Assembly: GCA_035578155.1 (NCBI GenBank)
Contig: JAPWDM010000007.1
Coordinates: 32,214,413 to 32,278,412, forward strand
Direction: 5' to 3'
DNA: 64,000 nt
Origin: Brachynemurus nebulosus
Lineage: Eukaryota > Arthropoda > Insecta > Neuroptera > Myrmeleontidae
The position numbers and the translations under genes were made by a program. Position 1 is the stretch's first letter. Each line of letters starts with the position of its first letter. The notes under the pieces are model-generated. The model was not told the DNA's origin. It worked only from the letters and a program-made list of their open reading frames with translations, and did no database searches. Shown in pieces: positions 1-16,661 of the stretch.

Positions 1-1628
1 TATCTCAAAATTTAACAAAATCAGGGGCTTCGGTAGCGTAAAATATCAAAAACTGGCGTAAGGAAATTTAATAATATTTTAAGAAAGAAGAATTTATAGA
101 AATTTTGAAAGATACAGACCGTCTGATGGAATCCTAATGGATCAGTATCTTTTTGAGCCTGACTAATAACCATGTAATGGTATAGAAAGGACAAAAATCA
201 ATACATAATGTTACTAATCTCAATGAAAAAGAATGTACAAAAACAGCATTTATGGATATTATGGATAATGCTTCAGAAGAATTAACGTCACGGATGGTTG
301 TACTAAAGTTAAAGAGAATTCTAAAAGAATCAGTTCAGTGCCAATCTAAGATATCTGCAGGAATTGTAGAAAGGAAATAACAAAATCAAATAATCTTTTT
401 AATAAAGCTTTATTCTTAAGTATTTTAATTATATAGCTCAGTTGTTTAAAATTAATTATATTCTAAAAAATGACGGATATTGGAACATCGTTAATTTTTT
501 ATTGACGGGTATTGGTACACCACACTTTTTCCTTTATTTTATTCTTATTAATATATTTATTATAAAAACATTCAAATAAAATAAAATATTTCTGAAAGAT
601 CATAAAATTCTCTTTCGTTTTAGCTTTACTGTTGGTTTTTTCGTATAATTATGAACGAAAAAATTTAATGTAAAGTCCTGCTCATGTCTTAACATGACGG
701 CTACTGGTGCTCTTACCTTATTCGTGATTCGCGGCTCATCCTATCTGGTTATGTTGGAGGGGAGGGAAAAGAAGCAGAAGAAAGGGAAATGAGCGTTTTT
801 TTTTTTGCTCGTCAATGTTATTTTTTGGGAATTTTTATGCTTACTTACAAATTACTTTTCCTCATTCAAAATATCAAAAATATTATAAATATTCCTTCCC
901 CCTAGTTCAGTCCCCCCCTCTACCAATCATCATATGAGCGCCCATGCAAATGATGGCATAAGTTTTATTTGAATAAGTTTTAATTTTAATTGAGGAAAAA
1001 AAATAGTTAAAATTATGCTTTTTTTTCGATGAATTACCTAAGTATCTATACATAACCTTTTAGTTTTATACAACATATCTACAGTAAACAAATTAATTTG
1101 TATTAATTTTATCAAACAAATTTTAATCTATATGTACTTTTTTACATAGTTCAATTTCTTACAATAATTGTCACATCAGCGAATTTTTACAACAAATAAA
1201 ATATTAGCAAAAATACTAGTTTTAAAAGTAAAGATTTGCTAGATATTGGAACTCTATATCTTCAAATAAATTGAACCAGAATGACAATAAAAAATTCTTC
1301 AGTGTGACAGTGAAAATATTTTGCAATTAATGTTTTTTACAGAAAAAAATGAGCCTAAAGGCATTTTGATTGACGAACATAAAACTTTTATGATGCAATA
1401 GAAAACTGAGATACGTTCATTATGCTTTAAAGAAATTTTTAATTATTCCAGTAATTTGATCTGTAATCACAGTTACAATTGACCACACAAATGAGGGAGC
1501 CCCACCTGGAATTATTTTTTGTCTGTTTATTCTAATTATTAATCTAGACATTAGAATACTTGATTAATTAACCTGTTAGTGTACATAATACATAATATAT
1601 AACATAGATATGAATGATATCATATAAA

Positions 1629-1630
<2 letters not shown>
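1..1630. other. AT-rich non-coding stretch
   Basis: I see no gene here. A short open stretch at 186-380 on the plus strand (about 64 codons, preceded by an in-frame TAG) resembles decayed coding DNA, but I do not recognise it. If the Nkx6/HGTX homeodomain exons lie further left, this stretch belongs to that gene's large intron. Confidence 0.4.

Positions 1631-1631
<1 letters not shown>

Positions 1632-1710
<79 letters not shown>
1632..1710. repeat. (AT)n microsatellite
   Basis: About 79 bp of uninterrupted AT dinucleotide. The Ile-Tyr reading frame through it is an artefact. Confidence 0.95.
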
Positions 1711-1714
<4 letters not shown>

Positions 1715-2232
1715 AATTAACAAACATACCTACATTCAGTTATTAAAAAAGTTGAATCAAATATTATTTGACTCTAAATATGTGGTAGAAAACCAACAGT
1801 TGTGAAAGTGTTACAAGTGTGATTTGAAATTTTTAACAACTCACTGTATTTACATATAATTCCATAACCGTAACATGTTTATTGACATTAGTAAACTAAT
1901 CCGGCTATTTTATTATCAGTAGTCTGATTTTTAATAAAGCAAAAAATATTCGTAATATTAATTTAATTTCATAAAATTTATCGCTTTTCAAGTGGACCAT
2001 ATGCTTCATATTGGAAAACAGTCGTAGGTAGTAAATTTCAGTCAAAAATTATGTACATAATAATTTGAAATTTATATTTATTTTTTTTAAAATCTGAGTT
2101 GGATTACCGTCATTTTTGTTCTCGTACAATTTTTGGTACACGAATATACAGCAGCAATAATTTTATTAAATTATCTGCAAAACTTGTTCAAAAATTTACA
2201 CGACTTTGTTCGGAAATATCAATAAAAATATG

Positions 2233-3236
2233 TTAAAGATGTTTGGGAGGTACAATCGGAGACAAAAGTGCATAAACTTAGCAATTCGTGAATAATTGCG
2301 TTGTATAACAAACTATGAAGGTAAATAGATAGTTATCTTTGTTAAATAATAGCTATCACTACAACTGCTTGTACAATACATAAAACTATAGCTCTCAGCT
2401 CACTACAAGAGCTGAGTACATTCTGAGGATTTTCTCCTCATTAAAGACTGAGGCGCCTGTAAAAATTTCAAACCGATTTACTAAGCCGTTAAAAAGTTAT
2501 TTAGGTAATTTGTTCTATCGTTGAATTTCCATAAGAGTACGTATAAAATTAAGCTTAATACACAATCAATGAAATAAGGAACAAGAAATAAGAAATAAGG
2601 AATAAGAAGTATGCCATCTAGTAATGTTGAATGAAACTTTAACTTAACTGCTCATAGGTATATGTATTTAGGTATTTTTGTACATCAAAATTCATGAAAA
2701 AGTAACATTCGTGATGACTTTTTTGTCACAAAGTGAAAAAAATCATGAATTTTGACGTAAAAAAAATATCCAAATATTTATATCTATGAGCAGTTACGTT
2801 AAAGTTCCATTCAACGTCACTAGATGGCATACTCCTTATTTCTTATTTCTTATTCCTTATTTCATTAAAGTTCCATTCAACGTCACTAGATGGCATAATT
2901 TTTATTCCTTATTTCTTATTCCTTATTTCATTAATTGTGTATGAGGTGTTATAGTTTTTTTTTTTCAATAATTTTTTAACGGCTTAATGAATTGAAATTT
3001 TCACAGGCGCCTCAGTCTTTAATGACGAGAAAATCCTCAGAATGTACTCAGCTCTTGTAGTGAGCTGAGAGCTATAGTTTTATGTATTGTACAAGCAGTT
3101 GTTGTGATAGCTATTATTTAACAAAGATAACTATCTATTTACCTTCATAGTTTGTTATACAACGCAATTATTCATGAATTGGTAATTTTATGTACTTTTG
3201 TCTCCAATTGTACCTCCCAAATATCCTTAAACCTGA
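2233..3236. mobile_element. ~1-kb DNA element with ~250-bp inverted ends
   Basis: The left arm (about 2233-2515) reappears reverse-complemented at about 2965-3236. Both contain GGGAGGTACAAT, the TTGTATAACAAACTATGAAG-type segment and the block around GAGGCGCCTG. There is no ORF, so it is a non-autonomous element. Its middle is occupied by a separate palindromic MITE (2561-2939). The exact tips and the target duplication are not clear. Confidence 0.75.
2561..2939. mobile_element. Palindromic MITE, copy A (TA-flanked)
   Basis: It begins CACAATCAATGAAATAAG and ends with the inverted equivalent, with TA on both sides (2559-2560 and 2940-2941), as Tc1/mariner-type MITEs have. Most of the unit is self-complementary. 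The right arm carries an extra local duplication of the segment containing CGTCACTAGATGGCAT. Full copies of the family recur at 62099-62384 and 62439-62733, and a split copy lies at 14277-15254. It is nested in the 2233-3236 element. Confidence 0.75.
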
Positions 3237-4674
3237 TAACGTAACTTGAGACAAATAGCTTAAGATTAAAGAATCGTTCTAAATAAACATCGTTTAACTT
3301 AACTTGAAACAATATAAGGAACAAACTAGGCATACATATAAAAATATGTACATCTATCGATTCCGACGGTTCTATATAACTAACTGTTGTCGGGACTATA
3401 TTGTTTAGATTTCGTTAACGTTTAATTTCTAAAGTGACTACCTAAAGGCTGTTTTAAATTTGTTTTATTTGATAATTTTTAAGCGCAGGGCCGGATTTGT
3501 AAATAGGCAAAGTATGCAATTATTCAAAGGCCCATACGTAGATATTGAAAGGTCCACGATCCTAAAAATATTGGTTATTAGGACATTTATAGTGAACATT
3601 GTAACCGAGTGCAATTTTTTTTCAGTAATTTATTTAGTTAGTTGTTTGTTACTCATCATAAAGACCAATAACGTAAAACGTAAAACTACAGAAAACTGAT
3701 TACTCCATAAAACGGATGGAATCGGATTATTTTATCGCCTAATAGTTTTGTAGAAATTCAATAATAAACGCATGCTATTGCATGGGAAGTATATGTAAAT
3801 AAAAACTTTCAAACACTTCTACTGTAAAATTATAAAAAATGTTAGATAACACCTTCATCCACTCATGTCTTTATTTATATATTTATATAAATTCTTGTAA
3901 ACATCTAAGCTAACTATGTGTTTAATGAGTTCAACGCGTAAAATCTCGTTACGAGTCTTGTTATTTAAGTTTTGCAAACTTGAGTAACTACTACTTATAC
4001 TCGTACATTCAGAATTAATTAATTTCTTCACTTAGGTATTATTTATTATCAAGCTGAAGCGCGAACCTCTTACTTCACTAACGATAAGTAAGAGAGATCA
4101 ATTTAACATACCTAAGAGTCCATATATCTCCATCGTTTCAATTATTACAATTAAAAACCTCGTTGTTTTATATTAGAGATCCTATATTTCATATTTGGCT
4201 ACCGCATTGGCTACTTTCTTCTACGACGCGACTGATAATGACTGATAACTTGGAAATTCTTTTAGCAATAATATATTATTTAGTGTGTCAATCTTAGTTA
4301 GAATATACATATAATTTATTATTTTCATTATATGTATATATATCATGATCCAGTTCGTACAAACTCTGCTATTTCAAAAAATTTGTATTTAACGAGTATA
4401 GGTAGATACTTTAATTGATGGTAAAAATGGCAAAATCAATTTGTAAGTGGCGAATGAGTAAAAAAATAAATAAATAGATAAATACTTAAGTAAATAGAGA
4501 AACCGTTTGTAAAAATTGACAATTATGTATTTTCCGACGGCAAATACGTATAGGTACGTAGATACCTAATTTATGATTTATCGAAATTATATTTTTAAAT
4601 ATAAGTAGTTACCTAGCACCTAGGTACCTACCTACTTATTATATTTATTTAGCAGAAATTTTTAAAATAATTAC
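3237..4674 (-). other. Presumed first intron of the Nkx6/HGTX gene
   Basis: The sequence starts with the GTAATT donor of the minus-strand homeobox exon and continues to the left. I found no acceptor plus homeodomain coding sequence here, so the intron probably extends past the window edge. The bases are AT-rich, with short runs of TACCTA-type repeats near 4615-4635. Confidence 0.5.
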
Positions 4675-5359
4675 CTGTGCTAAGTCGATCTCTCCATGCC
4701 ATTGGATTGGCAACGAGACCTTGAAAGCCTGGCCAGTAAATACTTCCCGCACTAGGATTTGTCGTTTTACCCGCTTGAGCGGCTGTGTTTGCATGATGTT
4801 GAAAAAAAGCAGCGGCAGCAATATTGAAGCCACGCAAACCAGCTGCAGCTGATGCCGGATTGGCAGTGGTAGACTGTGAACTGTGTGTGCCGTCGACACT
4901 TGTAGCCATACCTAACGTGTTATGGGCAGCAAAAGTTAAATTAGCCGGAAAATGTAAATGGTTGCTGGTCGCACTTGTGGTTGTTTGAGATGGTCGCGAC
5001 AGTATATGATCTATGCCATGAGGATTTCCTAATGTCCCGTTACCGTTACTAGAACTATTGCTGGAGCGTTCCAGATGGATATTTGTACGCTCCAACATTG
5101 ATTGTTCTATGCTATTATTTTCTGACGACGAATCAATTCGTTCTCGATTTATATCGATCGATTGTGACGATTTCATTTCGGTCATCGTGTGTAATGCAGC
5201 CAACGGAGCTGCTAACATATTTCTACTACGTTCTAAATTTAAAAATCCAAAATTTTGTGTTGAACTAGCAAATTCAAGCATTTTACTAACTGCTAAAGGA
5301 GGTGGTGTAACCGACACCTCCGAATGATCACTCATTGAAGTTTCACTGTGCTGGGTCAT
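4675..5359 (-). CDS. HGTX: Nkx6 / HGTX homeobox transcription factor, first coding exon (partial)
   Basis: This is the N-terminal exon of an Nkx6-family homeodomain factor, a nuclear repressor that patterns neurons in animals. The family is recognised by three conserved blocks in the right order: APLAALHTMTEMKSS (vertebrate Nkx6 has a near-identical block at its N-terminus), HGIDHILSRP (Nkx6 PHGI.DIL.RP), and YWPGFQGLVANPMAWRDRL just before the exon end (Nkx6 FWPG...WRD.RL). Between them lie Ser/Thr/Asn- and Ala-rich linkers. The start is the first ATG (5359-5357); the upstream frame has no ATG and reaches a TGA at 5419-5417. The exon ends in GCACAG followed by a GTAATT donor, leaving a phase-1 intron. 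The homeodomain is not in the window, so the protein is incomplete. The family call is confident; HGTX versus another Nkx6 paralogue is inference. Confidence 0.88.
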
Positions 5360-5396
5360 CTGTGATTCGGAGGAAGCCGTGATTGCAATTTTTTGT

Positions 5397-5420
5397 GTGA
5401 CACGTGTGACCACGTGTCAC
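5397..5420. promoter_or_regulatory. Perfect palindrome carrying two CACGTG E-boxes
   Basis: GTGACACGTG, a 4-base spacer and CACGTGTCAC form a perfect 10-bp inverted repeat, each arm containing a CACGTG E-box. It lies about 38-61 bp upstream of the Nkx6/HGTX start codon, in the 5' UTR or core promoter. CACGTG is the known target of several bHLH and bHLH-zip factors. A regulatory role is inference. Confidence 0.5.
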
Positions 5421-8374
<2,954 letters not shown>

Positions 8375-8791
8375 CTAGCTGTACCCGCGACGTCGTTCGT
8401 ACATAAAAACAATGGGAAATATGTAAGTGCAATACCTAATTATAAAGCATTTACATAGAACAATAGTTTTGCGTAATGCACGCACATGCTCAAAATGAAT
8501 TTTGTATTTTCCCTAGGGAAGGAAACATTATTAGACATTAGACATTAGACAGGAAGGAAACATTTTCCCGGAGTAAAAAGTATATCTTAGATGTTGACCC
8601 ACTTATCATCACACCAAATTTCATTAAAATTCGTCCAGTAGTTTCTGCGTGATGCGTGAACAGACAGACAGACAGACAAAAATTTTAAAAATCGCTGTTT
8701 TGATCGATGACTATTTACAGTACCAGTACAATTGTTAAAAAATTTTCCATGTATAGAAACCGTCTCGTTACATTTTTATTGTATGTATAGA
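8375..8791 (-). mobile_element. Non-autonomous Helitron-like element, copy 1
   Basis: Read on the minus strand it begins TCTATACATA and ends ...CGGGTACAGCTAG, inserted between a host A and a host T. That matches the 5'-TC...CTRR-3' ends and A^T target of Helitrons, with no TSD. Interior blocks (the ACTAGCTGTACCCGCGAC end and CCAAATTTCATTAAAATTCG) resemble Helitron families known from insects. It has no ORF. A LINE 3' tail is the main alternative, but the second copy at 9923-10472 has the same precise ends. Confidence 0.65.
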
Positions 8792-9850
<1,059 letters not shown>

Positions 9851-9922
9851 ACACTACACGTATTACCTAGTTTAGGGTCAAACCCAATTTTTACGCTACG
9901 GAACTCTAAAAATATCTTAAAA

Positions 9923-10472
9923 CTAGCTGTGTCCGCGACATCGTTCGCACGACGTATTGCTATAAAATCAATGAGAAGTATATAAATGTAATAATTATAC
10001 AGAACTTGCATAGAACAATAATTTTTGCGTAATGCATACAAATGCTCAGAATGGTTTACATATTTTCTCGAGGGAAGGTGGCATTTAACCCTAATAAAAA
10101 GTATCTTATTTGTCGACCCAGGTAATAAGTTAACATTAGACCAAATTTCATCAAAATCCGTTCAGTAGTTTTCACGTATTGTGTGCACATGCTCAAAATA
10201 GTTTTTCTATTTTCCCGTGGGAATGAGACATTTTTCCGGAATAAAAGTATCCTAGATGTTTACCCAGGTAATAAGTTATCATCACACCAAATTTCATCAA
10301 AATCCGTCCACTAGTTTTTGCGTGATGCGTGAACAAACAGACAGACAGACAAAAATTTTAAAAATCGCTCTTTTGATATCTACATCGATAACTATTTGTA
10401 GTACCAGTACAATTTTCAAAATATATTCTATGTATAGAAACGGTCTCGTTACAGTTTTATTATATGTATAGA
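9923..10472 (-). mobile_element. Non-autonomous Helitron-like element, copy 2
   Basis: It has the same ends as copy 1 (minus-strand start TCTATACATAT, end ACACAGCTAG) and again sits between host A and T. It is longer because it carries an internal tandem duplication of about 165 bp: the block with ACCAAATTTCATCAAAATCC plus the preceding TTCCCG/ACATTT segment occurs at about 10060-10180 and again at about 10200-10320. It has no coding capacity. Confidence 0.65.
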
Positions 10473-12056
10473 TTGTAATGGGTGGGTATACTTGTACGAA
10501 GAATTTACATGCATCTAAAATTATAATTGTTTTTTGGTAGTTGCTATGTTACTGTTTTCATGTTTGGCTGTACCTATTAAAAAAAAATAAAAATAAAAAT
10601 AAAAATAAAACAAAATTACCAAAATTGCTATTAGAATTAAATAATACAACTCCCGTGTGAAGCCAGACGGATTATTCATATTAGCTTATTAAAAATTTTA
10701 TAATCATATTTTAATAAATATTTTTATGCTTTTGATACTTGGCAACGATGGCTACATAAAATAGTTAGCTTTTTATTTAAACTTTAATAGACACGTACAT
10801 AAGAAATGTTGCTATTTGTTAGTATATACGAAATTGATGCATAAATTTAATAAAACGAAAAAAAGCAGTACTTTTGGTATGTTTAAACTCTGAAGTAGGA
10901 TTAACTTATGTATCAATGTAACTTGCATTTTTCTATATTTCTAGAACCATTAACAAAAATGTAAGTTTCAATTTATATAGAGTTCAATGGATGTTGGTAC
11001 ATATACTATATTATCTACATTTGTTCTAGTATATTCTTTCGTAAAAATTCATTTAATATTAAAAAAAATCTCTTGGCTGACAAATTTTAAAAAATGGCTA
11101 TTTTTAGGGGAGTAAATGTCGTAAGAAAAAAAAGTAGCATGTTTTTAACATTAATTAAATTTGTTAGCAAATAATTTATCATTTCAGATATAAAATTTCT
11201 GAACGAAAATATATTATTGACTTTTTTTCCTTATTTCTTAATTATAGGGTAAGATTTCAAGTTTCAAAAAAACCTTAAAATATAGTCCTTTGTGTCCAAG
11301 AATGCAACAAATTTTGCATTTAGCAAAAATAGGTAAACTAGTATTTTTTATGTAGTTTTCCATATATGCTACTCAAATTTTAACATACCAAAGCATATTT
11401 TATACACCCTATTTCAAAATTTACCCCCAATTTTACTTGCAATGGAACAATTACAAATACAATGAAACAATTGGTTATCCAGATCGTACTTAACTAAAAT
11501 TCTACTTTTTCGAACTTACTATGTATATGCCAAGAAATTTGAATATTTTTTTTAACCCTTCCTTTTTTTATTTTTTATTTTTTTATTTTTTTATTTTTAT
11601 TTTTATTTTTATTTATTTACTTATTTATTTATTTATTTTTTTTTTTGTTATGGCTTAGGAACTTGTCCATAATTTTAGTGTTTAATGTACGAATATCCAC
11701 TATACCTGTTGATAATACCTACAAAAATGTAATTCATTATTATTACATATTTTATTTGATATCCATATAGGTAAAATTTGACATCCGTAAATTACGTAAT
11801 TATATCCCTAATATAATACTTACAACTTACCTACATTTAGGATTCCGTTAGTAACCACTTGAGAGGAAGTGATTGGAGGGGAGATGTTAACACCTTATAG
11901 TAATCCCCACCAGCAGGTAGTCAGTGGCCGTTCAATAACTTTTTAAATTAAATACACTCAATTACTTTTCCTTGTGCAAGCTCACGCATATGCATGCATC
12001 TCTCTACTTGGCTACATCAATACATAAACAAACATCATTTTTTTACACTATTGAAA
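10473..12056. other. AT-rich stretch without a gene
   Basis: It includes A-rich and T-rich simple sequence (AAAAT repeats near 10585-10610 and ATTTT repeats near 11565-11645). No ORF, RNA gene or clear element was recognised. Confidence 0.4.
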
Positions 12057-12185
12057 CGAGGAAAAAAAAATCACACAGAAAAAGTCTTTAAACTATTATT
12101 CTATATCAACTAGTTTCCGAGAAAAACTAATTTTTTTAAACGGAAATTCGCTATGTTATGCAGAATGCTGCGACAGGGGTATTAT
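12057..12185 (+). repeat. ~130-bp direct repeat, copy 1
   Basis: This block (GAGGAAAAAAAATCACA... to ATGCTGCGACAGGGGTA) recurs in the same orientation at 13081-13203, about 1.02 kb away. The pair could be the ends of an LTR-like or duplicated element; no coding sequence lies between them. Confidence 0.7.
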
Positions 12186-12539
12186 TGTCTAATACCAATA
12201 GAATAAGTTGGTAAATTAAATAATTTGATAAAAAGGATACTACCGGAAAGCAATAAGGGAGTTAGATTAAACAATTTTGAAACTTACAATTTAGGAAATA
12301 GATTTTTATTACCTTCAGTTAATATTTAAGTTGCCAAATTGTCTTTTAATTTTAAAATGGAATACCATAAAGTAACGCTCAAATCTATCAAATATATTTG
12401 AGTTGCCGACAAAAACTTTAAAACACAAAAATTACTTTGTTATATTTAAATTTATTTTATTAATGTAGGTACTTAATTATTTGACTGAACTGACTTTTTT
12501 ATCCAATTTATTGTTTAATTTCTCTTGTCATTTTATTTT

Positions 12540-12948
<409 letters not shown>

Positions 12949-13080
12949 CCATTGGACGAGTTCGTTAACCAGACACGTCGGATGCCAGGAACATGGTTTT
13001 TGTTCTTGCAAAAAATTAGTTTTTTGCCAAAATTTCCACTTAATCAACAATTTTGCGAAATTTTTTTACACCATTTAAAA

Positions 13081-13203
13081 GAGGAGAAAAAATTACATAA
13101 AAAAGGTCTTTAAACTATTGTTCTGTCAACTAGTTCCTAGAAAAACTAACTTTTATAAACTAAAATTCGCTATGTTATGCAGGATGCTGCGACAGGGGTA
13201 TTT
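13081..13203 (+). repeat. ~130-bp direct repeat, copy 2
   Basis: Partner of 12057-12185, with both ending in TGCTGCGACAGGGGTA. The copies differ at scattered positions, so the duplication is not recent. Confidence 0.7.
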
Positions 13204-13388
13204 TAAATTCCCTTAATATGATTGTTTTTATGTCAGTGGCTAGAATTTACACGAAATTTTTATTATTTCTAATATTTATAAGTAAAAAAAATGGCTGCAA
13301 AAAACTATCGAAAACTATGGGTAGTAAAAAAAAATATCGAGTAAAACAAGTATCGATTGTATCGATAGTGCTATTGATAGTCTTCCAC

Positions 13389-13577
13389 CAGTGGCGGATT
13401 TACCCTAAGTGCCCCTCTACGCTCCGTAAAAAATGCCGCCCCTAAAAAGCTAAAATTAACACTTTTTCTTTAAAAAAAAAGAGGAAAAGAGCAAAAAAAA
13501 AATTTTTAATTCTACATTTTCCCGCCCTTTTTGTCCAAGTCTTCAGCCTACTCAGCCTGCTGGTAAATCCATCACTG
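13389..13577. mobile_element. hAT-like MITE, 189 bp
   Basis: It starts CAGTGGCGGATTTACC and ends GGTAAATCCATCACTG, an imperfect terminal inverted repeat of hAT type. The flanks are TCTTCCAC and TCTTCCAT, an 8-bp TSD with one mismatch. It has no ORF. Confidence 0.8.
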
Positions 13578-13841
13578 TCTTCCATCACTACTACACATTA
13601 TAGCAAGTTTCATTAAAATTGCGAATTGACAGTTTAGAAACCTTTCCTTGTTAGATACGTTCGCTCTATAATATCCTCTGGGATAATATCATATCCACAG
13701 AACACATCATATAATTTGTTTATTTTGTTTGAAATATGCTCACCATTTCTCTTTCTCTGTTTTACACATTTTTTCTATTCTGCAAAACAGAGAAGCAAAT
13801 ATGGTGGTCAATGAACTACTAGAAACCAACTAATATCAGAA

Positions 13842-14665
13842 ACATAGAGCACTAGAGAGAAAATACATATTTCTGTACTACTGGAACCAGTGTAACCACT
13901 TGAGATAGAAAATATGTTGTATACGTGCACGGTGTTTACTTTGTATTTGTGCGGTAAACTCTGTTAGTGTGAGTGGTGATAGCCGTCACGTGACCTTTGG
14001 TTCGCATACATGTATGTGATGTGTGTGATACCACAACGCTACTTGTGGCGGTTCAACAATCAAATTTATTGTTGTTTGACTGACTTACACTGAGCGACGG
14101 GTACTGAGCAACTGACACTAAGCAGCCTAAGATGCACATACTTGCACATAAGTGATTGCAGAAAAGAGACAGTTATATTCGTTCTATTTGTTCTGTGGTG
14201 GTCATATTTCAAACATTATAAACAAACTATAGTAGTAAACATGTCTAACAAAAAGAATATTATGGTTTCACACAATGATTGAAATAAGAAATAAGAAATA
14301 TGGAGTGTCGCCATTTAGTGATGTTGAACATAGAGTAATAGAGACAACATATCTATGCCTACACTACTGGAACCAGTGTAACATGTAAGAGATAGACAAT
14401 ATGTTGTATACACACACTGGGTTTACATTGTATTAGTGTGATTTTGTGTATTTGTGTGAGTAATGCAGATAGTAGGGGGCGGTCACGTGGGTCAGACACC
14501 ACACGCATGTACTAGGGGATGTAACCGATGTAACAATACCAACAACAATCAAGTCCATTATTGTGTGGTTGATCTTCAATCATCGACTGCTACTGACAAA
14601 CTGACAACTAAGAAGCCTAATGAGCACAGAAGTACACACTCGTGATTTCAGAAAAGAGATAGTTG
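13842..14665. repeat. Two diverged tandem copies of a ~340-bp repeat
   Basis: 13842-14185 and 14330-14665 align along their length. Both start CATAGAG, share CTACTGGAACCAGTGTAA-type and AATATGTTGTATAC blocks, and end with CAGAAAAGAGA.AGTT. The start resembles the end of the hAT-like family at 15255, 21946 and 23685. The two copies are separated by the left piece of a palindromic MITE. Confidence 0.6.
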
Positions 14666-15254
14666 CGGGATATCTGTCCTCTGTGGATGTTGAATGAAGC
14701 TTTAACTGCTCATAGATATAATTATGTAGATATTTTTGTACATCAAAATTCGTGATTTTTTTCACTAAGTAACAAAAAAAGTCATCACGAACGTCATTTT
14801 TTCATGAATTTTGATGTACAAAAAGGCCTACACAAGCCCTAAGCGTGTTTGTAGAAAACTGTGGATAGCAGTGTGCTAACGAGTGGTTGATACCGCTTAA
14901 GGCATTTAGTTAGTCGCTGTCGGTCACTCAATGCACAACGCATTATGTTGTATTGTTGGACCATTGTTAGCTTAGACCCCACCTTGCACCGTCCGACAAT
15001 ACGTGTTTTGTAATTGTGTCTGTGACAACTAACACAGTTGCAAAGATCAAACCAACACCACTACACACAGTGTGTACCTACACAGCATAGTGGTGGGAAA
15101 TAGAGGGGATTTTTTGTCTACATTGGTATCACTAGTGCAGAGATAGCAACTTGGCTTCTGATTATTCTGTGGGCCTACATAATATACCTATGAGCAGTTA
15201 GGTTAAAGTTTCAGTCAACGTCACTAGATGGCGACACTCCTTATTTCTTATTTC
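14277..15254. mobile_element. Palindromic MITE, copy D, in three pieces
   Basis: Pieces of the family seen at 2561, 62099 and 62439 lie at 14277-14330 (left end), 14692-14830 (centre) and 15187-15254 (right end). The two intervening segments are unrelated repeats, so the copy was interrupted by later insertions or rearranged. The 856-bp hAT-like element at 15255 sits immediately at its right end. Confidence 0.6.
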
Positions 15255-16110
15255 CATAGAACACAAGAAGCAAACCAAAATAAAAAAAAGTGTAGCTCGC
15301 TTGGAGTCATTTGTTGGTTTGTCACAGCTTAGGCTGTTCAGTCGGGCACTAGTTGTAGCGGTGCAAACTTCGCGAACATTGATTGCTGGTCATTGTTTAT
15401 CAACCACTTGCAACAATGTATTACGTCCATACGTGTGGCTCGAATACGTATATGTATACGTACCAGCCATACCCCACCCGCGTCATATAGAGTGTGACGT
15501 ACATAGAGTACATAGAACACATATCATACTAAAGCGGCTTCTACACGATGCTACGAACGTTCCTTCCAACGTTCGATCGAACGTTTGAGGCAATTAAGTT
15601 CGATAGTTGATGCGACGAATGTATCTGCTACACGGTGAATCGAATGTTTGATCCAATACGAATGATGATGTGTTGGTACTCAGTGGATGACGCTGTTATC
15701 TGTCTGATGTTATCTCTAATGTTATACACTGATGTTGTCTCTCTTCACATGAACGAGTCGTGCAGCTGCTGAGTCGAACCAACCAACGCAACCAATATTG
15801 ACCTTCAAACGTTCGAAGCATCCCTTTGACTCGGTGCAAGAATACCGACATCGAACGGGACACGACCAAATGCGAACGTTTGACGCTCGACATTGGACAC
15901 TCGTAGGTTCGGACAACGGCTACACGATGCTATGAACCATCCAACGTCGAATGCTGGAAGGTGTTCGTAGCATCGTGTAGCAGCGACTACACGATGTAAT
16001 ATATTCGCATATTCGTGTCCATACATCATGTGTTTTGGTTGTATGTTGCTGTGTCTACGTCACTCGCTGGGGACAGCACAGTTTGGTTGACATACTAGTT
16101 TGACCCCTTG
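15255..16110 (+). mobile_element. hAT-like non-autonomous element N, copy 1
   Basis: It starts CATAGAACACAAGAAGC and ends TAGTTTGACCCCTTG, flanked by perfect 8-bp TSDs CTTATTTC (15247-15254 and 16111-16118). The family recurs with its own 8-bp TSDs at 21946-22283 and, inverted, at 23685-24442. Eight-base duplications are typical of hAT; the TIRs are weak and no transposase remains. It contains a separate nested element at 15534-15985. Confidence 0.8.
15534..15985. mobile_element. TIR element P, copy 1 (nested)
   Basis: The inverted ends read CTACACGATGCTACGAAC inward from both sides. The interior is rich in GTTCGA/TCGAAC palindromes and has no plausible ORF. A very similar copy at 23871-24295 is nested in the inverted copy of the same host element N, so P was probably amplified as a passenger of N. 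Confidence 0.75.
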
Positions 16111-16661
16111 CTTATTTCAATTATATTCATTGTATCGAATCCATTATATTAACGCTTTAAATGATTAAGACGAGTTAACTCGTCTGCAATTTGGCGGCTC
16201 AAAATGCTGTGATATGTTATTCACTGGTACAGGTGCCGCCGTCTGTGACAGATTTTCCGAAATACGGTATAATTCTAAATAATGTTCAATTTTATCAATA
16301 TAGTTTAGTATAATTTATATTTTGTAAATTTCTAGGGTTCACTTTTTTGATGTTGGGATTTTTGATTTTTTTTTCTTTTTCTTTTTTGTAACCTTATCTA
16401 TTGTCTTATCACCGGCAGTAAAAAGTCCGGCATTTTGAGACAAAAAAATTTTTCCATATGGTTTGTTTAAAAAGCTAATAATAATACTTTATTAAATAAC
16501 ATAATACATATTACAGACAAATATACGTAGAGTCCCTATAATAAATAGAGTCGTGACATGTCAGCCATTTTCTATCCAAAAAAGAGCGGGAAGGTTCAAA
16601 ATTAATTATCACATGTTTGAGTAAATATTTTTTAGTACACAATTATTGTTAATAAGTTATG

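Noticed and set aside
186..380. 64-codon open stretch on the plus strand resembling decayed coding sequence
   Set aside because: An in-frame stop lies just before it, there is no recognised motif and no splice context.
1614..1805. 63-codon ORF through an (AT)n tract
   Set aside because: Ile-Tyr repeat made by AT dinucleotide; the same applies to the ORFs at 9745-10041 and 12731-13050.
4645..4899. Minus-strand 84-codon ORF overlapping the Nkx6/HGTX exon in another frame
   Set aside because: Shadow of the real exon, which carries the Nkx6 motifs.
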